Assembly: GCA_963921345.3 (NCBI GenBank)
Contig: CAWUFE020000008.1
Location: 1-64,000 of the forward strand
Direction: 5' to 3'
Length of the DNA: 64,000 bases
Source: Hoeflea_A sp963921345
GTDB taxonomy: Bacteria; Pseudomonadota; Alphaproteobacteria; Rhizobiales; Rhizobiaceae
Each line of letters begins with the position of its first letter. Within the stretch, counting starts at the first letter, position 1. Positions 53,552-62,181 of the stretch are shown one piece after another. The notes under the pieces were generated by a model that searched no databases, was not told the DNA's origin, and was given only the letters and a program-made list of their open reading frames with translations. The position numbers and the translations under genes were made by a program.

Positions 53552-54142
53552 TTGGAAGGCAAGGTTCCCTCGCTTACAAGAGCTGAGGATATCGTGGCGG
53601 CCCTCGGCGTCGAGTTCTACATAGGCCCGCCGCGCGAAAGCAGTGATTCGGCGGTTGTTGCACAGATTACTCAAGACAAACGAGACATAGTGGACGGGCA
53701 AGAGACGGGTTTGGTCTCACTTCCACGTTACAACATCGAGGCTTCTGCCGGCCATGGTGCGCTGGCGCATGACGATGCCGTTGTCGACTATCTGACGGTG
53801 TCGCGTGAATGGCTGTCTCGTTATGTTACCGACACTGCGCAGGTCGTGGTGATCGAAGCACGGGGCGACAGCATGGAACCGACGGTGCGCCATGGTGACC
53901 TGCTCCTCGTCGAGATGGCGGTCGATAACGACACCGTAGCCGCCGGCGGCGTCTTCATCCTGTCCGTCGCCGGAATGATCATGATCAAGCGCTTGCAGAT
54001 CATGCTCAACAGCGATCTCAGGATCCTGTCCGACAACACAGCCTATGAGGCCGAAACGGTTCCGGCAGAGGAACGGGACGATAAGGTCATCATCCATGGT
54101 CGCGTCGTCTGGTCGGGCGGGCCAATGAGTGGGCGGCGGTAG
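53552..54142 (+). CDS. S24 peptidase-domain protein, copy 2a
   Basis: Identical in translation to the gene at 621-1211, with the Ser-Lys dyad at S107 and K146 and no helix-turn-helix. The flanking IS5 remnant is more complete here, which shows that the element's 5' end abuts this gene's beheaded start. Confidence 0.75.
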   Translation: MEGKVPSLTRAEDIVAALGVEFYIGPPRESSDSAVVAQITQDKRDIVDGQETGLVSLPRYNIEASAGHGALAHDDAVVDYLTVSREWLSRYVTDTAQVVVIEARGDSMEPTVRHGDLLLVEMAVDNDTVAAGGVFILSVAGMIMIKRLQIMLNSDLRILSDNTAYEAETVPAEERDDKVIIHGRVVWSGGPMSGRR

Positions 54143-54220
54143 CACCTGCACCCGAGTGCAAACCCGACAGCTTTGGAAACCATAAGACTCCCGCACGATC
54201 GGGACTGTTAGCATGGCTTC

Positions 54221-54796
54221 ATGCAAAGATATCGTTCGTGTACCAGTGCGGTCATGTTTGGCCGCGCAAAAGACAGTCGGACCAGTGTCGCCAAGAGTAG
54301 CCGTTCATTTGGAAAGGCGCCGCGCCGACCCGCGCTGGTTGCAGCAAACAGTGAAGCAGAATGCGACACGATCGTGCTTCCGCGCTATGATATTCAGGCG
54401 TCCGCCGGTCATGGAGCGCTGGTCGAGCACAGTGATGCTTCGGACGTACTCACCGTCTCTCGGAACTGGCTGTTGAAGTATACTTCCAATCCAGGGAAAG
54501 TCGTCGTGTTGGAGGCGCGCGGCGACAGCATGGAGCCAACCGTGCGCGACGGCGATTTGCTGCTCGTCGATACGGGTGCCAATGCCGACGCGATATCGCT
54601 GGGTGGCGTTTTCGTTCTCACCGTCACCGGCATGGTCATGATCAAGCGTCTGCAGACCGTACTCAACGGTGATTTGAAGATCCTGTCCGACAACAGTGCA
54701 TATGAGCACCTTCTCATCCCAGCCGGGGAACTGTCTGACAAGGTGATCGTCCACGGCCGCGTCGTTGGGAGTAGTGGACCGTTGGGCCGGCCGTAG
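54221..54796 (+). CDS. S24 peptidase-domain protein, copy 2b
   Basis: Identical in translation to 1290-1865; catalytic residues S103 and K142 are present. Confidence 0.75.
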   Translation: MQRYRSCTSAVMFGRAKDSRTSVAKSSRSFGKAPRRPALVAANSEAECDTIVLPRYDIQASAGHGALVEHSDASDVLTVSRNWLLKYTSNPGKVVVLEARGDSMEPTVRDGDLLLVDTGANADAISLGGVFVLTVTGMVMIKRLQTVLNGDLKILSDNSAYEHLLIPAGELSDKVIVHGRVVGSSGPLGRP

Positions 54797-54845
54797 CGCT
54801 GGACTGGACTACACAATTATGGTCGGAAACAGCGGAACTACTGTT

Positions 54846-55193
54846 ATGAAGATGCCTGCTACAATTACATATGTCATCGGACTTCTTGTTGTGTTCTGTC
54901 CGAAACCTTCAATTGCAAACGATGAATGGCGAAAAACATATGCGGCTCTGGTGCTTACCGAACCACAAGTGGTTGAAGCGATGTGGCCCATCGAAAGCAG
55001 AGCGAGTTTCTGGGTTTCAGTACGAGACAATGGAACGAGACGCGACAAATATGCGCAATACCTGTGTCTCTTAAGGTCTGAAGCCAACGCACCAAAGGGC
55101 GCTAGCCATTCATTCATTATCTCGATTTGGAGTGCTGCGGAAATGGCGCGTGGTAACCTGTCCAAAATTGGCAAGTTTCACTGCAGACTTTAA
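54846..55193 (+). CDS. Small exported hypothetical protein, copy 2
   Basis: Identical to 1915-2262, with the same signal peptide and start choice. Confidence 0.55.
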   Translation: MKMPATITYVIGLLVVFCPKPSIANDEWRKTYAALVLTEPQVVEAMWPIESRASFWVSVRDNGTRRDKYAQYLCLLRSEANAPKGASHSFIISIWSAAEMARGNLSKIGKFHCRL

Positions 55194-55302
55194 GCGGCAT
55201 AATCGGGAAGGAGTGGCGGACCATTAGGCCGGCTACAGCTGGGGAACTGCGATGCTTGAAATGATGGTTGCAGTTACGTTAGGACACTTCCAAAAATAAC
55301 CA

Positions 55303-56506
55303 CTACAAATCGTTCACTCTCGGCTTGATGGTATAATTCCATTCAGGGTGGAACTTGTCGCCAGTGATGTCGAGTTCGGCCATTTCGCTTTTGGAGACCT
55401 TGACGCCCTTCTGATAGGTCCGTTCGTCGACGGCACATTCGACCCTGAGCCCTGCCTTGGTTGTCGTCGCGCCGATCAATTCGACCACCGTCATGCGATC
55501 GGTGAGCGGACGGCCGCGCCAGTTTCTGGGTGATGTGACAAAACAGGCGATGCTCAATCTTGTTCCACTTCGACGTACCCGGCGGATAGTGGTGGATCTG
55601 CAGCGTGAGCCCGGTCTCGTCGGCGAGCTTTTGCAACTCGACCTTCCAAAGCCTGATACGTACCCCGTTCGAACCGCCACAATCAGCAGTGATCACGAGC
55701 TTCTTCGCCTCGGGATAGCGCGCATGGCCCATCCGATAGAACCAGGTGCGGATGGACTGGACAGCGAATTCAGCCGTGTCGGCAGTGATGCCGAGGCTGA
55801 CCCATGCTTCGTTCGCGGTGACGTCAAAGACCCCGTAAGGAGCCACCTTGCCCAAGCTCTTGTCCTCGAAGTCGTGCACCTTCACGCGTCGTGGGTCGGC
55901 TTTTGGACGGTAGTCGGTGCCACCGTTCTTGTAGTTGCCGATCAGTTCCTTCTTCTTGGTGTCCACCGAGATCACTGGTTCTCCGGCGCCTTGTGCCTCA
56001 CACACCTTGGTGTTGATGTGCTCGAACTGGGCATTGTGGTCCGGGTGCCTTGAGCCCTCGTCGGTCTTGCGGTTCGTCTGCCGCGAGAACCCCAATTTTG
56101 CCAGCAATGTGTCGACGCTGTTGCGGCATATCTTGTGGCCTGCGTCCTTGAGTGCCGCGGCCAGCTTGGCGGGACTTTTGGACACCCACATCAGCGGTCG
56201 CTCCGGGTCGCCACGCGTTACTGGCTCAACGAGGCGCTTGAGGTCAGCAAGCAGGGTCGGATCGTTATCGGTCAGTGTTCGCGCGCCAGCGCCTGGGCGG
56301 CGAACCTTTCCGGGCGGCGGATCATCGAGGTCCTTGAGCCCACGCCCGATCGTCGACCTGGCGACGCCGGTGATGCTGGAGACCGCGGCAATGCCGCCCC
56401 GGCCAGCTGCACGCGCTTCACTGGCGGCAAACAGCCGGCGACCACGTTCATCACGATGGCAGCCGTCCGCTTCCCAGCGTTGTTGAATTGCAAGTAGATC
56501 AATCAT
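55303..56506 (-). pseudogene. ISAzo13-family transposase, frameshifted, copy 2
   Basis: Identical to 2372-3575 including the inserted A, so the mutation predates the block duplication. Confidence 0.85.
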
Positions 56507-56618
56507 GCAAACCGGGTAGCGCATATCAATCCGTGCGGGAATCCCTTCTGTCTGAGACCGATGTCAAACCACCGCATACCGATCAGTCCATCCGAGTCGG
56601 TAATCTTTGGAAGTCTCC

Positions 56619-56855
56619 TTAGCAGGCACGAAACTTGAAGCTTGATCCCCGTCGAGCTCGCCTTCGCGATAGATTTTGGCGCCATCGGGAAAGCGCCGAG
56701 GTCGAAACCCCGTCACCCGTAACTGAGCCGGAGGCCGAATAACTTTCTTCGACGATTGCCAGCTTCTCAGCTTCTGTCCATTGCCGCCAACGCGGCTGCG
56801 CTGATACGCGCTCCGCCCCGAAGGCCTCTGTTTGATTAAATTCGTTGAATTCCAT
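56619..56855 (-). pseudogene. IS66-type TnpA remnant, copy 2
   Basis: Identical to 3688-3924; a helix-turn-helix fragment with a shortened linker. Confidence 0.55.
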
Positions 56856-57292
56856 TTGGGTTCGATTCCGCAAGCGCAGCGAATTTCTCCTTGGACTGTT
56901 TGCAACATAGCATCCGAGTGACGAATGGACGACAGGATTGGGCCGCGATTGACGCACGAACCTCTGGCCTCCAAGCGTGTCCACACCTGTGATTTCCGGA
57001 GCAACAAAAAGGTAGGGCATTGGAGAACCCGGCGTGGATCAGTCATACTGGCTATGGGCTGGTGAAACAAAGATCGACACGAAATCGTCAAATATTTTGT
57101 GCAATTTCAGGACCTTTCCTTAGCCGTAGCAAATGGCGCGAAAGGTAATGGACCTTAAGAGCCTCGATAGCTTCGAAAGACCCGGTTATCGAACCACACC
57201 AGCATCGAGATGCGCCAACGGCATGGAAAGGGTGCGACACGTGAAGAACGTGGTATCGCAGGATGCAGCACGATAAACGGAAAGTAGAACTT

Positions 57293-57535
57293 ATGACGAA
57301 ACGCTCCCTCGACGCCCAGATCGATGCGGTGGTGCGGGTCCTCGACAACCAGCGCTGCGCAGCAAAATATTCGCGGAACGGTGAGTTCGGCCAGGAACAT
57401 GTCCTGCGCCTCGAATGCGCGCTCAACACCCTCCAGTGGGTGCGAGACCACACCGACGTCGTTCGCCAGTTGACGGTCTGCCAAAGAGCCTCCGAGACGC
57501 AACTGTCAACCGCCGGCGAAGAGCCGGCGTCATGA
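57293..57535 (+). CDS. Hypothetical protein, 80 residues, copy 2
   Basis: Identical to 4362-4604, with the same ribosome-binding region. Confidence 0.5.
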   Translation: MTKRSLDAQIDAVVRVLDNQRCAAKYSRNGEFGQEHVLRLECALNTLQWVRDHTDVVRQLTVCQRASETQLSTAGEEPAS

Positions 57536-57766
57536 ACCCTTCGATATCGAGGTTGCTCCCGACTGGGTCTGCGAGATTCTTTCACCATCCACCCGGCCCA
57601 TCGACCGACACGACAAGGCGGTGATATTGGCCCGCGAATGCGTCGGCTACACGTGGTTCGCTGATCCGGATGCCAGAACGCTGGAAGTGCTCAAACTATG
57701 CGACGGGCACTGGGCGCTGCGCCGTAAGTACCATGACTTGCCTCGATTGTATTCAAAACCGGTCTA
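57534..57766 (+). pseudogene. Uma2-family C-terminal fragment, copy 2
   Basis: Identical to 4603-4835, ending at the IS630 left end. Confidence 0.6.
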
Positions 57767-58109
57767 GTCCTCTGAATCACTCATACTGATGGGTACAGTT
57801 TCCTGAGTTTGACGCGTGCGTTTTCATTTGTGAACTGCCAGCGTGCGATGCACCGTTTTTCGTTGCGTGCGGTCGCCCATGTGTTGACGTCATGTGCGAG
57901 GTCTTCTTTGCTCCCGATGCGTTCTTTCAGACTCTGGCGTGACAACACGGACAATTCGGCTTCGGCCATGTTCAGCCACGATCCGTGTTTGGGGGTGAAG
58001 GTCCACTCGGACCTTTCTGCGATACGCCTTGCCTTGGCCGGTTCGAAGGTCGCGTAAAGCGACGCCGGGCTGTGCGTATTCAAATTGTCCTGGACCAGTA
58101 CGATCTTGT
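57767..58109 (-). mobile_element. IS630 element, 3' part only
   Basis: Matches 4836-5178, the C-terminal DDE part of the IS630 transposase (LVQDNLNTHSPASLY to LRKLYPSV). The remaining 0.9 kb of the element is absent beyond IS21 copy 3, so IS21 insertion was followed by loss or exchange of the right flank. Confidence 0.9.
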
Positions 58110-58217
58110 TGTCAAGCGACACCTACACTTACGAGTTAAGACGACACCCAGTGTTACGAGGACAGCGCGATTTGGGGGGCGTACGCCCCCCAAATCGCGG
58201 CGCCAAAATTTGCCCGT

Positions 58218-58997
58218 TCAGGCGCTCTCTTTTGTCAGAAGTTCTTCGAGGTCGCGCAGCCGATATGAGCGGCCTTTGATGTTGAGCACATGAGATCGGT
58301 GAAGGAGCCGATCGAGGATCGCGGCAGCAAGGACTTCATCGCCGGCGAGCAACTCGGTCCAGTCGCGAATGCTCTTGTTGGTGGTGATGATCATCGCACC
58401 CCGAGCGTAGCGATAGCTGACCAGCCGGAAGAAGAGGCCGGCCTCTTCCCGGTTCATCGGATCAAAACCCATTTCATCGATCAGCAGCAGCGAACTGGAC
58501 ATGTATTTCCGGCCCTTTAGCCTTGTAGGCGGCAGAAGCGCGTCCGCCTTGATGGCCGTCAGCAGTTCATCAAAGCGATAGTACTGGACTGAGAAGCCGA
58601 GTTGGATCGCCCGGATGCCCAGTCCCACGAGCAAGTGCGACTTCCCGACCCCGGGCGGCCCCTGAAGCAGGACAACCTCGGCATTCCGGATCCAGGCCCC
58701 GGTCGCCAAGGTGTCGATGCGGGAACGCTCGATTGCCGGCTGGAAGGCAAAATCAAAGTTTTCCAACGTCTGCCCGGTCGGGATTTTCGACGTCTTCATC
58801 ATCGTCTTGATGCGCCGTTCTTCGCGGCCGGCACGCTCAATATCGAGAATCCGTTCAAGTAACTGGTGAGCGGACATCTCGGTGCTGACGGCCTCCGACA
58901 GCAAAGTGTCCAGCGCCTCGGATGCGTAGCCAAGGCCGAGTGCGTCCAGCTTCTCGCGGGTTACGTCAATATCCAGTTTTATGCTCCGAGACGTCAT
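58218..58997 (-). CDS. istB: IstB ATPase, copy 3
   Basis: Identical in translation to the IstB at 23791-24570; intact. Confidence 0.93.
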   Translation of the reverse strand: MTSRSIKLDIDVTREKLDALGLGYASEALDTLLSEAVSTEMSAHQLLERILDIERAGREERRIKTMMKTSKIPTGQTLENFDFAFQPAIERSRIDTLATGAWIRNAEVVLLQGPPGVGKSHLLVGLGIRAIQLGFSVQYYRFDELLTAIKADALLPPTRLKGRKYMSSSLLLIDEMGFDPMNREEAGLFFRLVSYRYARGAMIITTNKSIRDWTELLAGDEVLAAAILDRLLHRSHVLNIKGRSYRLRDLEELLTKESA

Positions 58998-60256
58998 CGG
59001 GCCACCTCCGCCAGACGGGCGTAGATGTCGATCGAGCGCTGCTGAACATTGCTGGCCGCCAGCGCCTGAAGGCCTCGCCCCATCTTGCCAAGCGGCATCG
59101 GCGCGCGGACACGATCGGTGTCATCACCATCGAAGTGTGCATCGTCACACACGATCAGCCGCTCGGTGCGGCGCGGATGCATGGCGATCACTTCGGCATT
59201 CTTGAGGATCTGCACGTGCCCGGCCAGACCGCGCACCTCCACGTCCTGGCCGACGAAACGGAACGGCACGCTGTATTGTCGGCCTTCGAAGCTGACGAGG
59301 CAGTCAATTCCGACGGGCCTGCGCACGACGATGTCGAACGGTTCCGGCAGCGTCTCGGGCAATGGCGTCAGAAGACGACGCTCCTGTTCCCACGCTTCGG
59401 CGACACTGGTGCCGGTCGCCGGGCACCGCAGGCGGCCGGCACGCTCTTCAAGCCGCGCATCGGTCACGGCCTGCAGCTGTTCCAGGCTGTCAAAGGCCTC
59501 CTTGCGAGGATCAACCGTCTCACGAAGGTCGCGCACATGTCTCTCGACTTTACCCTTTCCCTCCGGATGCCGAGGTTGGCAGGCGTCGACATGGAAGTTC
59601 AGTTGCGCTGCAAAGCGCCGATACGTCTCGTTGATGACGCCCCAGGCGCCGGCCCCCTTGGAGATCGCCGTCTTCACGTTGTCGATGCGCAGAACCGCGA
59701 CTGAACCGCCCAAGCGACGCAAACACGCCGTATTGCAAGACTGCCAGGACAACATGTCCTTCGAACGAGACCAGACAACCGCCCGTTTGCGGCTCCAAGA
59801 AAGCGTCACGATCAAGGCAGAAAGATCGACAACCTCGTCGCCAAGAACCACGCCGGGAAACTCCGCCCAGTCCACCTGGGCCTGTGCGCCGGCCGGCGTC
59901 TCAACACGACGTCTCGCCCGGACCTTCGGGGCCGGATACGTCGCCTTCCAATATCTCTGAACCGATCGCAGGCTCCCGCCATAACCATGCTCGCGCTGCA
60001 GCCACCGATGAAGATCCACCAGGTTTACACGGCCGTCCTCTTGCTGAGAGCGCCAATGCGAGATCGCTTCCGCATAATCGGCGGCCTTGAATGTCTGCTT
60101 GGACCTACCATCCAATACGCCCGCCGATCGGCGCTTGTGATGATATCGAACCGTGCCCTCCGTAACCCCGAGAAGCCGCGCCACTGCGCTCTGGGAATGC
60201 CCCTGTTTCAACAATACAGCCATGGCTGTCCGTTCCTCTTTTGCGAGAAAGCTCAT
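58994..60256 (-). CDS. istA: IstA transposase, copy 3
   Basis: Identical in translation to the IstA at 24567-25829; intact. Confidence 0.93.
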   Translation of the reverse strand: MSFLAKEERTAMAVLLKQGHSQSAVARLLGVTEGTVRYHHKRRSAGVLDGRSKQTFKAADYAEAISHWRSQQEDGRVNLVDLHRWLQREHGYGGSLRSVQRYWKATYPAPKVRARRRVETPAGAQAQVDWAEFPGVVLGDEVVDLSALIVTLSWSRKRAVVWSRSKDMLSWQSCNTACLRRLGGSVAVLRIDNVKTAISKGAGAWGVINETYRRFAAQLNFHVDACQPRHPEGKGKVERHVRDLRETVDPRKEAFDSLEQLQAVTDARLEERAGRLRCPATGTSVAEAWEQERRLLTPLPETLPEPFDIVVRRPVGIDCLVSFEGRQYSVPFRFVGQDVEVRGLAGHVQILKNAEVIAMHPRRTERLIVCDDAHFDGDDTDRVRAPMPLGKMGRGLQALAASNVQQRSIDIYARLAEVAR

Positions 60257-60360
60257 CGTCTTTTTCCGCCAATTGTTGACGGAAAATCGATGAGCTAAGG
60301 CTGTTGCCACCTCGTAAAGGTAGCTGTCGCCTTACGGTCAAAATGAACTGTCGCCCTACA

Positions 60361-60742
60361 GCAACTCAGCGGCAATTTCCTCAAAACGGTTCCGGGCAGC
60401 TTCAATATCTTTGGAGCTTCCCGGTAATCCACCTGAAAACAACATTAGGTGCTGCGCATTCAACTCAGCTGCCTCATCTATCGCTCTCATTGCGTCATCC
60501 AAGGCCGAGCCACCGCCTGGCTTGCTGAGAAGAAATGGCCCGGCACGGTTGAGCCCTGTGACAGTCATCCCGCACCCTTCGAGTAGGGATTTTGCTTCTC
60601 GAAGTCCACATTCGTCCAGCTTGTCGCGCCAGATACCTATTGCCTGCACACCATGTCGTGCGAAACCCTTAATAGTTTCGCGGAGGGACCATTGCTTCCT
60701 GGTGGTGGCTTGATTGATCGCAATCCGGTCAATACCAATCAT
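60361..60742 (-). pseudogene. Sugar phosphate isomerase/epimerase, 3' end removed by IS21
   Basis: From the ATG at 60742 (GGAG ten bases upstream) the product reads MIGIDRIAINQATTRKQWSL, GFARHGVQAIGIWRDKLDECG, GMTVTGLNRAGPFL and NAQHLMLFSGGLPGSSKDIEAARNRFEEIAAEL. This is the first 127 residues of an AP-endonuclease-2/xylose-isomerase-like TIM barrel. The metal-binding half is gone, replaced by the IS21 end. It probably belonged to a sugar-acid catabolic operon with the aldolase upstream. Confidence 0.8.
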
Positions 60743-60748
60743 AATCAC

Positions 60749-61123
60749 TTATCTCCAACGACTGTATCGGCGACGCCCGAAACAGTTGACTTTCCAGGCC
60801 ACTTACCTTCGTCGATCAACAACAGTTCGAGACAATCAAACACCAATCGATTTTAGTTGCTGTAACACTTTGCGGCGGCACCCGCCCGCCCTAGGTGCCG
60901 CCGCCGCAGCCCGACCTGGGAGGGGATCGGACTTTGATAGTGTGCCAGTGTACATTTGGGTGAGGTGCCGCAATTCTCTGTCGAATGGCCACGAAGTTCG
61001 GATAGAGCTCCATTCGGCACTTTCGCTCCCGGTTTCCGATCAACCCCAACTTTTGTTCACAAATGCCACCAATCCCCTGCGGGCCAGTTCAGGCAAACCC
61101 TTGACCGAGGATCGCAACTGACA
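60749..61123. other. Intergenic between isomerase and aldolase genes
   Basis: About 375 bases with no supported gene. It contains the GC-rich hairpin at 60872-60904. The gap is long for an operon, so the two genes may have separate transcripts or a gene may have been lost. Confidence 0.4.
60872..60904. terminator. Strong GC-rich hairpin
   Basis: An 11-bp perfect stem (GCGGCGGCACC with GGTGCCGCCGC) encloses an 11-base loop. It lies downstream of the aldolase gene and has no U tract on either side. It could stop or pause transcription or protect the message end. Confidence 0.4.
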
Positions 61124-62065
61124 TCACGCAGCTCCGTGGCGTTGTTCGATGCTCGCAATACGGTCACGGAAACTCATTGTGCCGTTATGTATGTGATCAA
61201 GTATGGCTTCAATCGCCCAATGACGCTCAAGCACGTCATAGGTGATCGCGCGAGCGTGCACGCTTGATATTGTTCCAAGCCTTTGATGATAGATTTTGGC
61301 AAGCACCGGATAGCCAGCCATTTCGGCATTTGCGGCGAGAGCCAAAAACGTTGCCAACTCTTGGACACAGGGGTCCGCGCCATCTGCATTTGCAAGGAGC
61401 CAGGCATAAAGGTCTGGGTGAAAATTTGTGAACACTCCCGCAAAGCCCGGTGATCCAGCCTGTATGGCCTTGTGGGCTATGGCGGCATTGGCGTTGACGA
61501 TGGATAACTTAGTGCCCTCAACGATCTCCAAGCGTCGCTTTACGATATCTAGATCGCAAGAAACGTCCTTCAACACGTGAAAACGTCCAGTGTCCCGGCA
61601 GAGCTTCATCTCATCATCCGACAAAATGCGGCGGAATGGAGCAGGGCACTCATAGAGGCCAAGTGGCATATCAGGCGGCAAGTGAGCCATGATGGCCTCG
61701 AGATTGAACCGAAATGTTTCAAAGCCGGCATTCCTCGGATCGAGCCTGTTGGTGACAAGCACCAGAGCGTCAATTCCTGTACCGTTCATTGCGATCATTT
61801 CACCGATCTGATCGTCTAGCGTTTCTGAAACGTGCCCAGAAGCGATAACCGGCACTTTGCCCTGGACAAAGCCGGTGACAGCCTCCGCCAAGGCCGTTCG
61901 TTCACGCAACGATAAGTGCTGCATTTCGCTCGACTGGCAAACCGCGAACAGAGCATCTGCGTTGTGTCGCAGATACCAATCGGTTAGCCGCTCTAGGCCG
62001 TGAAAATCAATGCGACTTTCACTGTCAAACGGCGTCAACATGACAGGTACAATGCCGCGGATCAT
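61124..62065 (-). CDS. Dihydrodipicolinate synthase/N-acetylneuraminate lyase family protein
   Basis: The 313-residue TIM-barrel aldolase starts MIRGIVPVMLTPFDSESRIDF. The Schiff-base lysine is K166 in HVLKDVSC and the active-site tyrosine is Y138 in LGLYECPAP. The usual GTTGE-type phosphate loop is replaced by CQSSEMQHLS, so true DHDPS activity is unlikely. A lyase for a keto-sugar acid or related compound is more plausible, in line with the neighbouring isomerase. It is transcribed away from the VCBS-repeat gene, with an IclR-like site between them. Confidence 0.85.
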   Translation of the reverse strand: MIRGIVPVMLTPFDSESRIDFHGLERLTDWYLRHNADALFAVCQSSEMQHLSLRERTALAEAVTGFVQGKVPVIASGHVSETLDDQIGEMIAMNGTGIDALVLVTNRLDPRNAGFETFRFNLEAIMAHLPPDMPLGLYECPAPFRRILSDDEMKLCRDTGRFHVLKDVSCDLDIVKRRLEIVEGTKLSIVNANAAIAHKAIQAGSPGFAGVFTNFHPDLYAWLLANADGADPCVQELATFLALAANAEMAGYPVLAKIYHQRLGTISSVHARAITYDVLERHWAIEAILDHIHNGTMSFRDRIASIEQRHGAA

Positions 62066-62124
62066 GAAAAAGCTCTCGGTCAGTCTGCCTGACAGACAGA
62101 CTTGGGGTTCACAACAACATTATC

Positions 62125-62149
62125 ATTCCGTATAAAGGAATAGTATTCC
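62125..62149. promoter_or_regulatory. Overlapping IclR-like palindromes in a divergent promoter
   Basis: Two dyads share one arm: ATTCC and GGAAT separated by 7 bases (62125-62141), and GGAATA-G-TATTCC (62137-62149). They sit between the aldolase start (62065, leftward) and the VCBS gene (62182, rightward). IclR-type regulators often bind GGAA/TTCC palindromes, so substrate-dependent control of both genes is likely. The regulator itself is not in the window. Confidence 0.5.
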
Positions 62150-62181
62150 ACACGCAACAATATTTCGAATTGGAGGGACGC

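Larger units (their letters stand above)
52932..58109. repeat. 5.2 kb direct repeat, copy 2
   Basis: Second copy of 1-5178 (offset 52931). The features in it match those of copy 1 one for one. Its right end is the first base of IS21 copy 3. Between the two copies lie 47.75 kb. Confidence 0.95.
58110..60360 (-). mobile_element. IS21-family element A, copy 3
   Basis: Same length and ends as copies 1 and 2. Left flank CTTGT (in IS630) and right flank GCAAC (in an isomerase gene) do not match, so there is no target duplication here. The IS630 on the left and the isomerase on the right are both cut. Confidence 0.92.
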
